A stretch of 64,000 bases of DNA, taken from assembly GCA_004009845.1 (NCBI GenBank), contig RMBW01000034.1:1-64000 (forward strand), in the 5' to 3' direction. Each line of letters begins with the position of its first letter. Position 1 is the first letter of the stretch. The position numbers were made by a program, and so were the translations under genes. The notes beneath the pieces are model-generated. The model was not told where the DNA came from. It saw nothing but the letters and a program-made list of their open reading frames with translations, and did not search any database. The stretch comes from Davidsoniella eucalypti. Lineage: Eukaryota > Ascomycota > Sordariomycetes > Microascales > Ceratocystidaceae. This document shows, one piece after another, positions 10,237-22,470 of the stretch.

Positions 10237-11460
10237 ATGCGCCCGGCCAGTCTACGCATCCCGTATCGGGACCATTTTCCGTCTCCCACCATCATTCCGC
10301 CTTCGGCAACCTCCATCCCCGCGGCTATTGATGCTTTACTTGAGTTCTTCACGGCACAGACACCACACGGACTCCCTCAGTCAACCGTTGTTCTTTCCGG
10401 TGCCGGGCTCTCAGTGGCCTCCGGATTAGCCGATTACCGGGGTGAAAACGGCACTTATCGCGTCAATAAATCGTACCGGCCTATTTATTTCAACGAGTTT
10501 CTCGCCAGTCATGCGGCACGGAAACGTTACTGGGCGCGTAGTTTTCTGGGCTGGACGAGCTTACATCGGGCGCAGCCGAACCCGGGACACTTTGCAGTAC
10601 GTGATCTCGGCCGCATGGGGGTCGTCAGCTCGGTGGTTACGCAAAACGTTGACTCGTTCCATCCACTAGCACATCCACAACTACAGACTACGGAGTTGCA
10701 TGGCTATCTACGTGCCGTTAAGTGCATCACGTGCAAGTCTGAGTTTCCGCGCGACGTGCTACAGGATGAGTTGGCGCGCTTGAATCCCATCTGGGCGGAA
10801 TTCCTGCGGGAGGCAATTACGGATGGTGAACTTTCGGTCAAGGATATCTTGAAGGAGTCAGGCAAGTTGAACACACGTGGCATCAAGTCGAATCCAGACG
10901 GCGATGTCGAAGTTCCCGGAGCGCCCTATCAAACGTTCCGATACCCGCCGTGTCCACGATGCTTAACAAGCCCGACCATAGACGAAACAACAGGATATAA
11001 GCACATTGTGGAAGTGGACGAAGATGGCGCTTGGATGCCGACTAGCACTGGTGGTATGTTGAAGCCTGCTGTGGTGCAATTTGGCGAGAACATCATGGAT
11101 CACGTTAAAGATCAGGCCCAGGCAAACATCGACGGAGCCGGTAAGCTTTTGGTTCTCGGCACTTCACTAGCGACATACTCGGCTTGGCGCTTGGCTAAGA
11201 GTGCAAAAGAACGAGGAATGCCCATTGCCATTATCAATATTGGCGGTGTCAGGGGAGAAGATATATTCCATACAGACATCGCCGTTGGTCAAACTGGCGC
11301 TCAAAGTGTCCGAGTTGAACTTCCAACACATGTATTGTTGCCACAACTAGTCGATCGGCTTTGGGAGGAGGCATCAAATTACAAAGACGATGCAGCGGAT
11401 AGGGCGACGCAAGCAACTGGAGGCAAAAACTCTGGTTTATTTAAAGAGATGTTGTCGTAA
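10237..11460 (+). CDS. NAD-dependent protein deacylase, sirtuin class II (SIRT4-like)
   Basis: A single exon encodes 407 residues. The NAD-binding motif GAGLSVASGLADYRG begins at residue 55, TQNVD is at 135-139, and ELHG places the catalytic histidine at 155. Zinc ligands are C163/C166 (CITC) and C239/C242 (CPRC). SNPDGDVEVPGAP and PAVVQFGENI, and the later LLVLGTSLATYSAWRL, fit class II sirtuins such as SIRT4. These enzymes remove acyl groups from lysine or transfer ADP-ribose using NAD, and SIRT4 acts in mitochondria. The N-terminus (RPASLRIPYR, arginine-rich, no acidic residue in the first ten) could be a weak mitochondrial signal. The gene is divergent from the NADH pyrophosphatase and convergent with the membrane-protein gene, stops only 93 bp apart. 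The start is the first ATG upstream of the conserved region in this frame. Confidence 0.93.
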   Translation: MRPASLRIPYRDHFPSPTIIPPSATSIPAAIDALLEFFTAQTPHGLPQSTVVLSGAGLSVASGLADYRGENGTYRVNKSYRPIYFNEFLASHAARKRYWARSFLGWTSLHRAQPNPGHFAVRDLGRMGVVSSVVTQNVDSFHPLAHPQLQTTELHGYLRAVKCITCKSEFPRDVLQDELARLNPIWAEFLREAITDGELSVKDILKESGKLNTRGIKSNPDGDVEVPGAPYQTFRYPPCPRCLTSPTIDETTGYKHIVEVDEDGAWMPTSTGGMLKPAVVQFGENIMDHVKDQAQANIDGAGKLLVLGTSLATYSAWRLAKSAKERGMPIAIINIGGVRGEDIFHTDIAVGQTGAQSVRVELPTHVLLPQLVDRLWEEASNYKDDAADRATQATGGKNSGLFKEMLS

Positions 11461-11553
11461 AGATTTAGATGTTGTACAATATATAATACAAAGATTTTGT
11501 TTTTCACAGGAGCCGACTTGGGCCTATCCGTTGATAATGACAGTTTGGCAAGT

Positions 11554-12238
11554 TTAGAGGAAGCTGGAGAATCCCGTCTTGCCCTTGATGGATGCTGACT
11601 TCGACCCAGACTCTGGCTTCCTTGCTGGTGGTTTCTGCTCTTGGGGCGGCGTGTTTGTAGGCTCTGCATTCTTTGCCAGCTGATTCACCACTACGATCAA
11701 ACGTTAGCACGTAGCCTTCACCAGAGATGACCCGTAACTTACTATCTTCCCACTCCTTTTCTCTTTCTTCGTCACCGGTCCCCAGGGCGCGGTCGACATC
11801 GAACTTCTTACCAGCCTGGATACGGCCAATGACCTCTTTGAGCAGCTCAATTCGCGTATCAGCACGGCGAGTAAACGTGGCGAAATCATTGCGCATTCCC
11901 AGCAGATTAATTGACATGGAGCCGATCATGACGAACATGACTACAAAGAACGTCGCCGGGTTGGCTGCCAAGGTCTCGAATACCGAAAGTTGGTCCGACT
12001 TCCGGTTCTTTGCCGCCCGGGACCGGTTGCGCATCGACTTGGGCAATAGCGACGCCCAGAATGACGGCTGTACAATAGTCGGTAGATTGCTCGTGCTAAT
12101 GACTCTACATGGTCGCAGGGAAGCGGACACTGGCGTAAATTGGGCGGCACGGCTGGATATCCGGAGGCTAATTGACGTCAGACTCCGGGATACCGCAGAC
12201 ACAGGCCGGATTGCTGATCTAAATGGAAGGGCGGGCAT
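11554..12238 (-). CDS. Small mitochondrial-type membrane protein (DUF5321-like)
   Basis: Two exons, 12238-11743 and 11690-11554, encode 210 residues. The 52-bp intron has donor GTAAGT, branch GCTAAC and acceptor CGTAG; splicing turns a nonsense-looking tail into a short hydrophilic C-terminus ending GFSSFL. The N-terminus is rich in Arg, Ser and Ala with almost no acidic residues for about 50 residues, typical of a mitochondrial presequence. One membrane segment lies at about 94-114 (NPATFFVVMFVMIGSMSINL), followed by a charged stretch with GTGDEEREKEWED. This pattern resembles the uncharacterised fungal family DUF5321; the function is unknown and the family name is from memory. In-frame ATGs at 12322 and 12295 would add 28 or 19 residues, but the start at 12238 best exposes the presequence. 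It is divergent from the separase gene. Confidence 0.82.
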
Positions 12239-12790
12239 TTTTGGATCGCAAAGGGCGGAAATCGTAGGCGATTGGAATGTTATGTGATATTCCATTGCAT
12301 ATTTATTTGCTATATCACTCATGTTGCATTTTTTTAGCTTTACCCATCCCCACTGTAAAATCTAAATTTAGGGTTACCCTCTGACAACAGCAACAACAAC
12401 AAAAATTGATGTTTACCTAAGACAGCTAAGTCAACAACAAAATATCCCTGCACAGGCAACTGCTAGGAGCACATCCCACCTTGGGCGACTTCATCACCGC
12501 GTTTCGGGGGGGTAGGCTCGAAAAAAAATCATCAGCTAACGAAGTAGTTGCGATCCCAGAACTTGTTAGGGTTTAATCATTTTTGAAAGAAAGCGTGTGG
12601 CCCAGTTTCTACTGGCCTCGATTCTTTCACGATACTATCTTTTCATCGTCAGTAGTCTCGCTTGGTGTGCCCGCCTGTCCTTTTTTCACGGCTTTTTTTC
12701 TTACCGAATATCCAGCAGCCTAAGCTCAAGCAGCGTCTTTCTGCGCCTTACTAATCACCGGCTTCTCGTCTCCCATCGAATGCCTTAATC
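12239..12790. promoter_or_regulatory. Divergent promoter region, membrane protein / separase
   Basis: 552 bp separate the two start codons. The separase side (about 12600-12785) is strongly CT-rich, as is common for fungal 5' leaders. No specific binding site was recognised. Confidence 0.5.
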
Positions 12791-15700
12791 ATGGCTCCCA
12801 CTCCATCCTCAGCTTCCAAGGCCGACCAGATGGAATCGGTCATCGCCGACCTGACCTCAGTCTCAAAGTGCTCCGCTGCCACCCTCCGTCTTCTTAGCGA
12901 CCTCCTCCGATCCGATGAAGCTCCCGCGGCCAAACAACCTCCACCCAGCCGCACCTCGAAAGCCTCGACCGCCCGGCCCAAGCCCGTAGCCAATGGCGCC
13001 ACTACCAACGCCTGTGGTTTTAGCCAGTCCGAGCGCGAGCGCTTTGCTACCCAGGTCACTAATGTAACTTTGAACGCTCTTAAGACCGCCACTCCCCCAC
13101 CAACACCAACGACATCCCCTTCTTCTACTACGGCTCCGCCAAACGACGATGTTGCACCGAAAGATAGCGATATCACACAACCGCCTCGACCAGCTTCAGC
13201 CCAGGCACCGCTCTCACCTAAGCGACCACGCGCCCTAAACCGAGTGGCCACAACCATTGGCACTGTCCTGAACTCGAAGTCCAATACCAGCAAAAACTCT
13301 GCAGCACTTGCTCCGGCACCTGGCTGTATGAGCCTTATAGATTGTGCCCGTGTTGCACTAAACGTTCTGCTAGCTGCGCGACCAGCAGGAGATGCCGGAG
13401 TAGAGACTGCTGCGTTGACATTTGTGGGGCGTTTGCTGCCTCTAGGACTGTACGATGAGGCCTTGGTAGACTTGCGCGCGTTCCGGAGACGACTTGATCT
13501 AGTTCTGGCGAAAGCGACTAAGACAGCCATGAAACCGCTTGCTAAAGATGCAACTGTTGCCGATATATTGACCTTCAGCGGCGGCGAGATCCCGGCGGCG
13601 CTACAGCCACTTGTCGTCATGTCGCAAATGCATGCGTTGCGAATCTTGTCCATGTCTAAGAACACAAAGATAGTCGAGGCTGCTGTGCCAGCGCTACGGT
13701 TTAGGGAACCAATGTCACCAACACAAGTAGCAGCCAAACTAGTTTCTACAAATGCTGCTAAATATCTACGACAACTTGAAGCTACGACAAAAACGATTCT
13801 AGCCTTAGCGCCGAGCTGGGCGCTGAAAGACGATGCCGAGTCCACAGACCACTTGAAACACCCGCATACCTTGAAGGCATTCGAGCTACACTGTATTGGC
13901 CTGTTATCCGCTAGCCTCGTAATACAGCATTCAGGGCAACCGTCATCAGAATACTACAATAAAGTTATTGTTCCCATAAGTAAGGCCTTTGCGGCACTAA
14001 AGCGTCGAGGCGAGATCGAGACCGGCGCATACACAGTGGCCTCCAAGTACTACAAGCAGATACGCACTGAGGTAGAGCCTAAGCTTGGGAAATGGCCGGG
14101 GCCTGGTGATGCTGCCATAATGTCGATTCACCTCACACTCGGGTCTTTGGCTGCAACGGCTGGATACGTCACCGAGTCGATTAAATGGATAGAGAGCGTA
14201 TTCGACACCATGAAGCCCGATCCAGAGTCTGTCAAATACAAATCATTGTCAGCACAACTTCTGGCTGTCATGCTCAAAGAGCCCAAAGTCGATCCCAGAG
14301 CACTGGAGCTGTCACAAACAACAAAAGCTGGAGTTGCTGGCACGGTCAAGGGCGAAATGGGTGAGCTGGAGCAATTGACCCTAGATCTCAACATGCTAAG
14401 ACGGCGCGCGATCAGATATGTGACGACCATGCGGGATTCGGCAAATCCAGCTTTAATAGAAAACCTCGAGGCGCTGTGTGTCCAGTTCCCATGCTATGCC
14501 ATACGATGGCTCGGAAGACCGCCGTCCGAAGAAACCTCGCAAAAAGATGCTATGCGTTTCGAACAACGGCGACAACAACTTCTTAGTCATGTGGACTCCA
14601 TTGTAGACGGTTGCATATTGATCCTAAAAAAGCGTCTTGACGCTGAGAACATGGACTGGCAGACCCTCCATTCAACTCTACAGTACTGTATCGACTTTCT
14701 CCAGCGTATCGGCGACTACCCTTCCGCAACAAACCAAGAGGACGGACTGCAATCCAACCAGTACGTCAAGATATCAGGGTTATACTTCATGTATTCATCG
14801 AAAACCCGCGGAGTCAAAGACAAAACCGAACAAAGCTATGGTCTCAAGGCGTTGCGCAAATGTGTCGAAGTCATGAATAATCGCCCCGCTAACGAGAAGG
14901 AAAAGGCCAAGTACACCGCCAAACTTGAAAAGCTGGCAGAGACGTACAAGTACTTTGGGTATGGGTCGGAGGCACGCAATATACTATCCAAACTGTGTGT
15001 AGACCTCTCTGCTTCTGGTACGTTAGCCGATATTGCAGCGCTCATGGAAGTCAAGTCTGTCTCAGTGGCCTGGAACAAGCACGGAGACGCCCGTATATTG
15101 TCACGGGTGTTAACTATGCTTGCACGACTAGGCTCTAGCGATGATTCATGGACGCAAGATCTGTCGGCATTGGAAAAGGCAGCTCTACTCGAGCACCGAC
15201 TTCACATTGTGTCAGAAACTACACAGGATTCACCAGCAACTGCCCGCGAACATATTGAAAAATTGCTCGCCATTTACGAAGAGTTGCAATGTTACTTCCG
15301 ACACTTGCGGTCACTTGTGTTTCTGTGCGAACAGCAATTTGCCCGTGGTGAAGACTGTAGCGAAGTCTCTAAGGCCATCATCCAATCTAAAGATCGACTC
15401 ATGGAGCAGGGCTACGGCTGTGATGAGAATCTTCAACCCTATTTTGACGAGACTTGGGCATACTTCAAGTCTATCGAGATGTTACTCAGCCCTAACGACA
15501 AAGCTAGCAGTTTTGCCGAGGCCGTGCAGGGTTGGCGAACGGCCGTTTCATCAGCCATGCTACAAGGGGGCTCACTCGAGGACGTGATGGCTAATCCAGA
15601 CGGTCTTCTTCGCCATCTTGGCGCCATCCATGAATATGGCGCGATGAAAGGTGAGACACAGATCCTCTCTGATGTGCTAGAGCTCTCACGTGACATATGC

Positions 15701-18700
15701 ATTGCCATGGCGTCAAGTCCTGGAAACATCCTGCTTTATGAAAGCATGCTCGGCACGCACTTTTTGGATATTGGCGACCATTCCAAGGCAGCCTCCATCT
15801 TCTCCCGCCAACAAAGTCAGCTGCTGGTAGACGATGGGGAGGAAGGACCCAAGGATGGCCATGTGGCATATTGTCTGGCATCTGCAAATTACGATATCCA
15901 GCGCGGTGATCTGGAGCAAGCGTAAGTTCTATTTTCTAAGTAACATGGTGAAATAATAATGGCGCATTCAGCTAACATCATGGGTAGACAACGGAATCTC
16001 GATGAAGCCAGACGTTTCTTCGAAGCCAATAAATCCTCTATATCTACTACTACCCGTGTCAAGTTCACTTCCGAAGCTAGTCATCTATATTCCGTGCTTG
16101 CGCTACACCGTGGTGACTCAGCACAAGCTCTTGAATATGCTCGAACGTCAGTGCGGATCATCTATCAACTGTGGTCCCGGTTTGAGAAGTTCAAGTCAGA
16201 AGACGGCACGTCCTCGCCAACAACAGAGGCGACGGCAGCGGAAGAGCTGACTTCACGTATCCAAGGCCACGGCGCCGAGTTCTGGGGTCTAACACCTCCA
16301 ATGATGCGCTATCTTCAGCGGGCATCAGCTGTGTACATGTATCTTGGCTCGTTTGCAGACACCCAATACTACGCTGAACAAGCCTACCGTGTTGCTAGTA
16401 GCACTGGCTCCCCGCGGTATCAGGCGCAAGCGGCATGCTGGGCGGCATCAGTGTTGGTCAAAGGTGACAATGCGGCAGATGCCGAGAAGTATATATCAGT
16501 GGTCAAGGAGTTCCTCTTGTCATCTGAGCCCTGCGTCAACTCAGTATCCCTAGCCTGCCAGCTGGCTAGCATCTTCCGTAGCATGGATAATGCTGGCGAT
16601 GAAGTTGCCATGTTGGAACTGGCTAACTCACACATGAGCTCTGTCGGCACCTTTACCGAAGTTGACGTAGCAGAGGATGACTTGGCTGGCAAGTTACAGA
16701 CGCTCGGGATCAAAGAAGCCAAGAAGCAGGAGGCAACAGCGGCCACTACTGTGGCCCGAACTAGATCAACGAGAGCTACAGCTTCAACGCGGACTACACG
16801 AGCCAAGACCATCTCTTCGACTGCAGCCGCTCCTACGTCCACTTCAACTAGAACTAAAGCTGCTCAAGCCAGTATAAAGAAGTCCGCTAGCACTGCAGCT
16901 CGTAGTCGGTCACGTGCTGATACCGCCCTGCCTAAGAAGGTTGCTGCTGCTGCCGGAGAAGCCACGCCAGCATCACCCACGTCCCCTGTGGCAACTCAGA
17001 TGCTAAAGACGAAAACTTCGTTGATACTGTCACAGGGCCTAGCTCTAATTAATCAAAAAGACTATGTCGCTGCCTACGAGATTCTACAGGAAGCTGGCGA
17101 GGTCATGCTAGAGACTTCTTCATCGATGGAACGTGACGTAGCCTGTGCTATGTGCTTGGTTGGTCGCGCGCTGGAGAAGATGGTCCGGGATCCGGTGTTT
17201 TCGGTGGTCCAAGACTCAACTCTATCCTTCCCGGCTGTATGCAATGCCAAGTCAGCTGCTGTCATCGTCGACGAAGACGGAGATGTTGAAATGAGCATAG
17301 ATGAGAGGCCAAAGGCCAAGCCGACTTCGCGGATACGGGGCAAGAATGCCTCTACAGCAACGGCCGGCCCGACATTTGTAGAAGATTTTCGGGAGGCTCA
17401 AGCATTACTTGTCAAGGCAAATGCCGTGGCATCCGTTTGCGGTGATTCTGGGCTCGTGTATCGCGTTTCGTCTCTACTGCAGACAACGCTGATCTTTCTT
17501 TCGGCAACGACTGTCGATAGTAGTGTGGTAGCCTTTCCTGCCTATGCTTCGTCAACGGTAGAATATGCGCGCAATGTGGTTTGGATGCGTGAGCGCGAGG
17601 CTTCCATGTGCTCTTTCGAGCTACTGACTGAGTGGCCTCCCGTGCTAGAAGACGTCACAGAGTCTAGCCGGCAAAATGCCGTCGAAGGCTATGGCGACAT
17701 TGCGCGGTTCCAGAAGGAATACGTCGACATCCTGCCAGCCGATTGGAGCGCCATCTCTCTAGCTCTTAGCGACAACAAGAGTGATCTGTGCATTACCAAG
17801 ATGCAGGCCGGTCACACGCCATTTATGCTCCGTCTGCCCCTTGAGCGAGCCACGTCACGTGAACTGGACGTCGATGTCTTTAACTTCTCACAGGGCCGTA
17901 CTGAATTGCTGGACATCATCGCCCAATGCAATGAGTCGTGTCACAGCGCCAAGGACTTGAAGGACCGGGAAGCCCGCGCTGAGTGGCGCGCCCACCGCGA
18001 GACCATCGATGAGCGCCTCGAGTCACTACTTGCCAACGTCGAGCATCTATGGCTCGGTGGGTTCCGTGGAATTTTCTCACAGCATCGCCGACGTACAGAG
18101 TTGCTGGCCAAGTTCCAGAAAAGTTTCCATGACACTCTAGATAAACACTTGCCGTCACGTCGACGCGTTCGTGGTCGGAAGGCGCCGCCTAAGATTACCC
18201 TTGATCCGCGTATTCTAGATCTGTTCGTGGGTCTCGGCGACCCTTCTAGTCATGCAGACTCAGAGTCGCAGCAGTATGATATCGACGAGGCCTTGACTGA
18301 TTTGCTGTACTTTGTAGTCGATATATTGCAGTTCCACGGTGAACGCAATGCGTATGATGAAATCGACTTTGATGCCATGATAATCGATACCATGGACTCC
18401 CTCGTGGCGTACCACCACGCTGCCCATACAAAGAGGCGTCTAGATATTGCTAAGAATGCACACACTATCTTGGTTGTTGACAAAGACTTGATTCCGTTCC
18501 CTTGGGAGTCGCTTCCATGCATGGAGAATCAGGCCGTCTCTCGCGTGCCTAGCCTCGACTATCTGCGCCGCGCCATCCTCGAGCAGCGCACGACCGCTCA
18601 ACTACGCAGTCCTTCTGCTCCGGGCGATTCTATCGATATCTCACCGCATCCTGCCGGTCACGTCGTTGCGCGGTCGAGTGGCACATATATGCTCAATCCC

Positions 18701-19297
18701 GGCGGTGATCTAACCAACACGCAGGCTCGCTTCGAGTCAGCCATGAAATCGCTACCGTCGACATGGCAAAGCATCGTAACAACCACGCCGACCGAGTCAG
18801 CCTTCGAAGCGGCACTCGCCGGTTCCGACGTCCTAATCTACATGGGACACGGATCGGGCGCTCAGTACATACGCAGTAAAACCGTTCGTAAGATGGCCAA
18901 GCTACGCGCCACCGCGCTACTCATCGGTTGTTCGTCTGCTCATCTCACGCCCGCCGGCGACTTTGAACACCATGGCACGCCGCGCAACTATCTGCTAGCT
19001 GGTTGCCCGGCCGTGGTCGGTATGTTGTGGGATGTGACGGACCGTGAAATCGATCGTTATGCAGCTACGTTGATGGAGGGCTGGGGCTTGTTGCCTGATG
19101 GTACCTTTGACGAGGACTTCTTTCATGATTCTCATGCAAAGCCACCACGTCGCAAATATAGAGATAGGGCCTTTGTCAAGGGCGAGATGTCACTTGTCGA
19201 GGCGGTTGTAGCGGCGCGTAGTTCGTGCACATTCAGATACCTGACTGCAGCTTCCGTTGTTGTGTATGGAATTCCAGTGTATATAGAGAAGAAGTAA
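12791..19297 (+). CDS. ESP1: Separase (ESP1/BimB/Cut1), cohesin-cleaving cysteine protease
   Basis: Two exons, 12791-15921 and 15988-19297, encode 2146 residues. The 66-bp intron runs from GTAAGT to GGGTAG with a GCTAAC branch; splicing joins EQA to QRNLDEARRFFE in one helical-repeat region. The C-terminal catalytic domain is intact: the histidine of LIYMGHGSGAQYI is residue 1998 and the cysteine of LLIGCSSAHL is residue 2025, followed by GTPRNYLLAGCPAVVGMLWD. This is the His-Cys dyad of clan CD proteases; separase cuts the cohesin subunit Scc1 at anaphase onset and is held in check by securin. The first 100 residues are Pro/Ala/Ser-rich and disordered; most of the rest is alpha-helical repeat. 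Residues about 1295-1358 form a basic Ala/Thr/Arg/Ser-rich linker. Length is normal for filamentous fungi. No securin gene was seen in the window. Confidence 0.96.
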
Positions 19298-21480
19298 GTG
19301 AATAGTGGTTAAAGTTAGGGTAGGTTTCCTTTTTCTAGTTATATCCAATGTTAGGTTCCTGGTTTTCCAAGGTGTTGGTTTATGAGACTGGTATGTTTTA
19401 GATGATATAATGTTTGATCTTGTTTATTTTGTAATACATTCATGGTCCTGCCATCATCGATTATTTGAAAAGATGTCTTATCTGTTCCTTAGGGTTTCAA
19501 GCTACAAGGGTTACGCACTGAAACTCACTACACGATAAACATACAATTCTGTTTCTCAAAAGGACTAATGACTCGGACCGTAGGTCGTATCAGTGCTACA
19601 CTTATGCAATCACTGTAATTCGTCTGTATATTCAGAGATATGATTGGTAGTCTGACCTTGGTGGCGAGGACTGTAATAAGACTATATCAGTAATGACACA
19701 CGTATTGGAGATACGCTTGGAGAACCTGAAAGGCCACATAAATGCGGTGCTACAGGGTCTACAGATAAATATGATAAAAAATATGTACCAAACACATTAG
19801 AAGAATAGAGATATAGCTGCTCTTGATTGCATATGATACATAAAGCCCGATTTGTCTGGGTTCCAATATTGGCTTAGTCATACACTCTATTTTATTATAC
19901 AGTCGACGTTGAGGTTTTGGAGCAAAGATGTTTCGGGAACAAACAGTGACCCAAGTGCCGAAATATCAGACCCTTGTATGAAATAATCGCCAGGTATAAA
20001 AGATAACCTCGGGCATGGAACTATTAGTGCTATGAACTTTTTTTCGTCTTTTTTTTTTTAGAAGACTTTATTTAAGTTCTTTGAATATTTACGCACACGC
20101 TGCCTAGGTCGAGATAAACAGGAGGGTGGTGGTCTTTTTTTTTTTCTTCTTTTTCCCTCTTTCCTTTTTCTTGCTTTTCCATGTTCGGTATGTGGGAAGT
20201 ATTAGAAGTGGGCTTTATATTATATGTTTTTTCTTTCTTTAAGCCTACCCCGTTGTAGTCTAATAGTAAACGCCTGTTTGTCTTTTCGGCGGCTGTGAAG
20301 TCAGTTTTATATTTATATATAGTCTATTGTTGTTGTCGAACCTTTAAGCTTTGACGCTACTGCATCACATTCTGGTTTCATCTTTGTATCTATACGTGCT
20401 GGTCTGCATCATGAAAAAAGCTAATAGGGAAAAGCGAGCGATCGATCAAGAGTAGGGAAATGAGAGCGACCAAGATCTTGCCAAAAGCGGCTTCTATGCT
20501 ATCTTTACCTTGCAGTATTGTTTGTTGACACTCTGGCTTGATAATGTCGAAGTCCTCTTCAATGTAAATATCTCTATACTTTGTAGTGCTTGGCAAATAA
20601 GCAATGTCTACACGTAGTTAAAACACACAACCAGCGAATGTTCTTCTCTAAAATCCACTACAGCTTCCCGTTCTATGGAAGCCCAGTAGAAGCATAGTAG
20701 AAGCCCTGTGGAAGCATGGCTTGATACTACGATAGAACGAAGAACCCTGGCCTGCGACGTCTGCGGTGGCTGTCGGCGAGGCCGCGTTTGTTTTGTTTTC
20801 TTTTGCAGCTCGTCCTTACTCGCTCCCTTGTATACCTATGTAGTATAGCAACAGAAAACAGAAGAGAAATAGAGAGAGAGGTCCACTAAAGAATGCTAAT
20901 TAAAGAGCGCAACCTAGCCAAGAATGAACTAGTAAGAGAACGATACAAAACATGGCACGGTCTTCGCAGTGCAACGCCTGGCTTGGTGAAAGTGCAACGC
21001 ATGGCCAAGTCGCTCGAGCGGCTTGGCCACATGGGCAGCTGTGACCCTCGCTCGCGTAAGGCCAACGTTATTCGTGGCGGGCAAGAAAGCGTAGTCTTTT
21101 GACTGCGTGATACCTAAAAGACCTAGGCATAAGGATAAGGATAACTAATACAAATAACTAGTTACACATGTGTAGTTACAAAGACCGTACATCCGTCTTA
21201 TATTAGGATTAGCATATGGTAGTTTCCTCTATTTGCTCGCGAGTGCCTGGCTTGTCTGCCTGGCTTGTCTTTCCTCCCTGGCTCCGTAGATTTACTTATT
21301 CCGTAGTTCCGTACGTAGTTGCCCTCTACTATTACCATTACTAGTTTGGTCGCTATTTCCAAACCTGGTTGGAGCTTCTCCACTAATATACCGACATGGA
21401 GTCTTGCTTTCTTTCTGTGTTATTTTGTTGTATTTTTTCTCTCATTTTTCATTTTTCATTTCTCTCGTTTTCATATTTCG
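19298..21480. other. Intergenic region downstream of separase
   Basis: This 2.2-kb AT-rich stretch holds the separase 3' flank and unassigned DNA. It contains T-rich runs (near 20038-20062 and 20138-20170) and a cluster of short imperfect AGTAGAAGC-type repeats near 20668-20720. Reading frames are short and do not look conserved. Confidence 0.5.
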
Positions 21481-22470
21481 ACATTCTGCAAAGTTTCCAC
21501 TTTTCAACATCAATCACAAATATTTATCTCTATCAGTTTCTTTTTCTTCAAGTTCCTCGACCAGGCACGCGGTCCCTTTTCCGATTATCTAATCAATCGT
21601 TCATCACCTGATACGCTTTGTAGCTCTTCAGTCGTAGGCATAGTAGCCTCGTCCCTGATATTCTCCCCTGATCTGTGCTGGCTTGAGCTTCTGCCATGAC
21701 ATCTTGTTCAGAGTAGTACTTACATGTATGTGTTGTATGTATTGTATACAGATGTACATATAGTGCTTCCTGGCGCCCACTAGCATTAGCACCGCACTAT
21801 CAACTTCTGCCGCTATAACTAGTGTAGCTGTAGATGAGCGGCTTGGACCCCCCACCCCCCAGTCTGGAGGCCAGAACTTTAGCTACCGCTAATACCATCT
21901 TCAAACTCTAATATCTCTTCAGTGAACTACTATTGCTTCCACTTTGGCTATCCCGCCTTCTTTGTCTTGCTTTTTCTCGCCCAAAACATACGGAAATGGC
22001 TGTGAGATGAGGAATCTGCTGACAAACAACGTCACATTGCTTCTACTGTCGCATTGCAACTATTACCGCAACGTTTACTTTCTCCATCCCGGATTGCTCT
22101 CCAATTTACCATCCTCTCACTATCTATCTGGCTTGGTACCCGCGCCAACGGTCTGCCTTCTTGGAATCGCAAAGACACTCCTGCTACCTTCACCATCGAG
22201 ACCCTTCGAATAAGGGTTTCTCGCGCCACTAGTTCAGCGTCATTCGTTCATGTCTCTAGCTCTGTTAGCAACTTCTATTCTGTGATACTCTACTCTTGTA
22301 TCGACGATTCCATCTCTATATCTCCGTCTGGCTGGTCCCCTCGACGGGTGGCGACGGGATATCTCTGAACCGGTCCCCTTCCGAGCCTTCCTAGGCTAGC
22401 ACGAAACTACACGCTAACGACATTACGGACCTTTGATCTTTCACAAATATAGTTGATCTTGCTAATCACC
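21481..22470 (+). promoter_or_regulatory. Long CT-rich leader/promoter of the first Zn2Cys6 gene, with upstream ORFs
   Basis: Pyrimidine-rich sequence from about 21400 to 21600 looks like a fungal transcription start region, so the leader may be 800 nt or longer. Upstream ATGs occur before the main start. One opens a tiny frame at 22004 (Met-Ala-Val-Arg-stop) and one at 22250 opens an 11-codon frame closing at 22285. These could lower translation of the regulator. The exact start of transcription cannot be read from sequence. Confidence 0.4.

Noticed and set aside
12751..13845. 364-codon frame antisense to separase exon 1
   Set aside because: It lies fully opposite the conserved separase frame and has the biased composition of a complementary-strand shadow.
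20893..21102. Basic 69-codon frame on the plus strand
   Set aside because: No domain, no neighbour context and no splice continuation. Composition alone is not evidence.
22453..22455. TTG as the start of the first Zn2Cys6 gene
   Set aside because: The ATG at 22471 lies in a good CACCATG context six codons later, and nuclear fungal genes rarely start at TTG.
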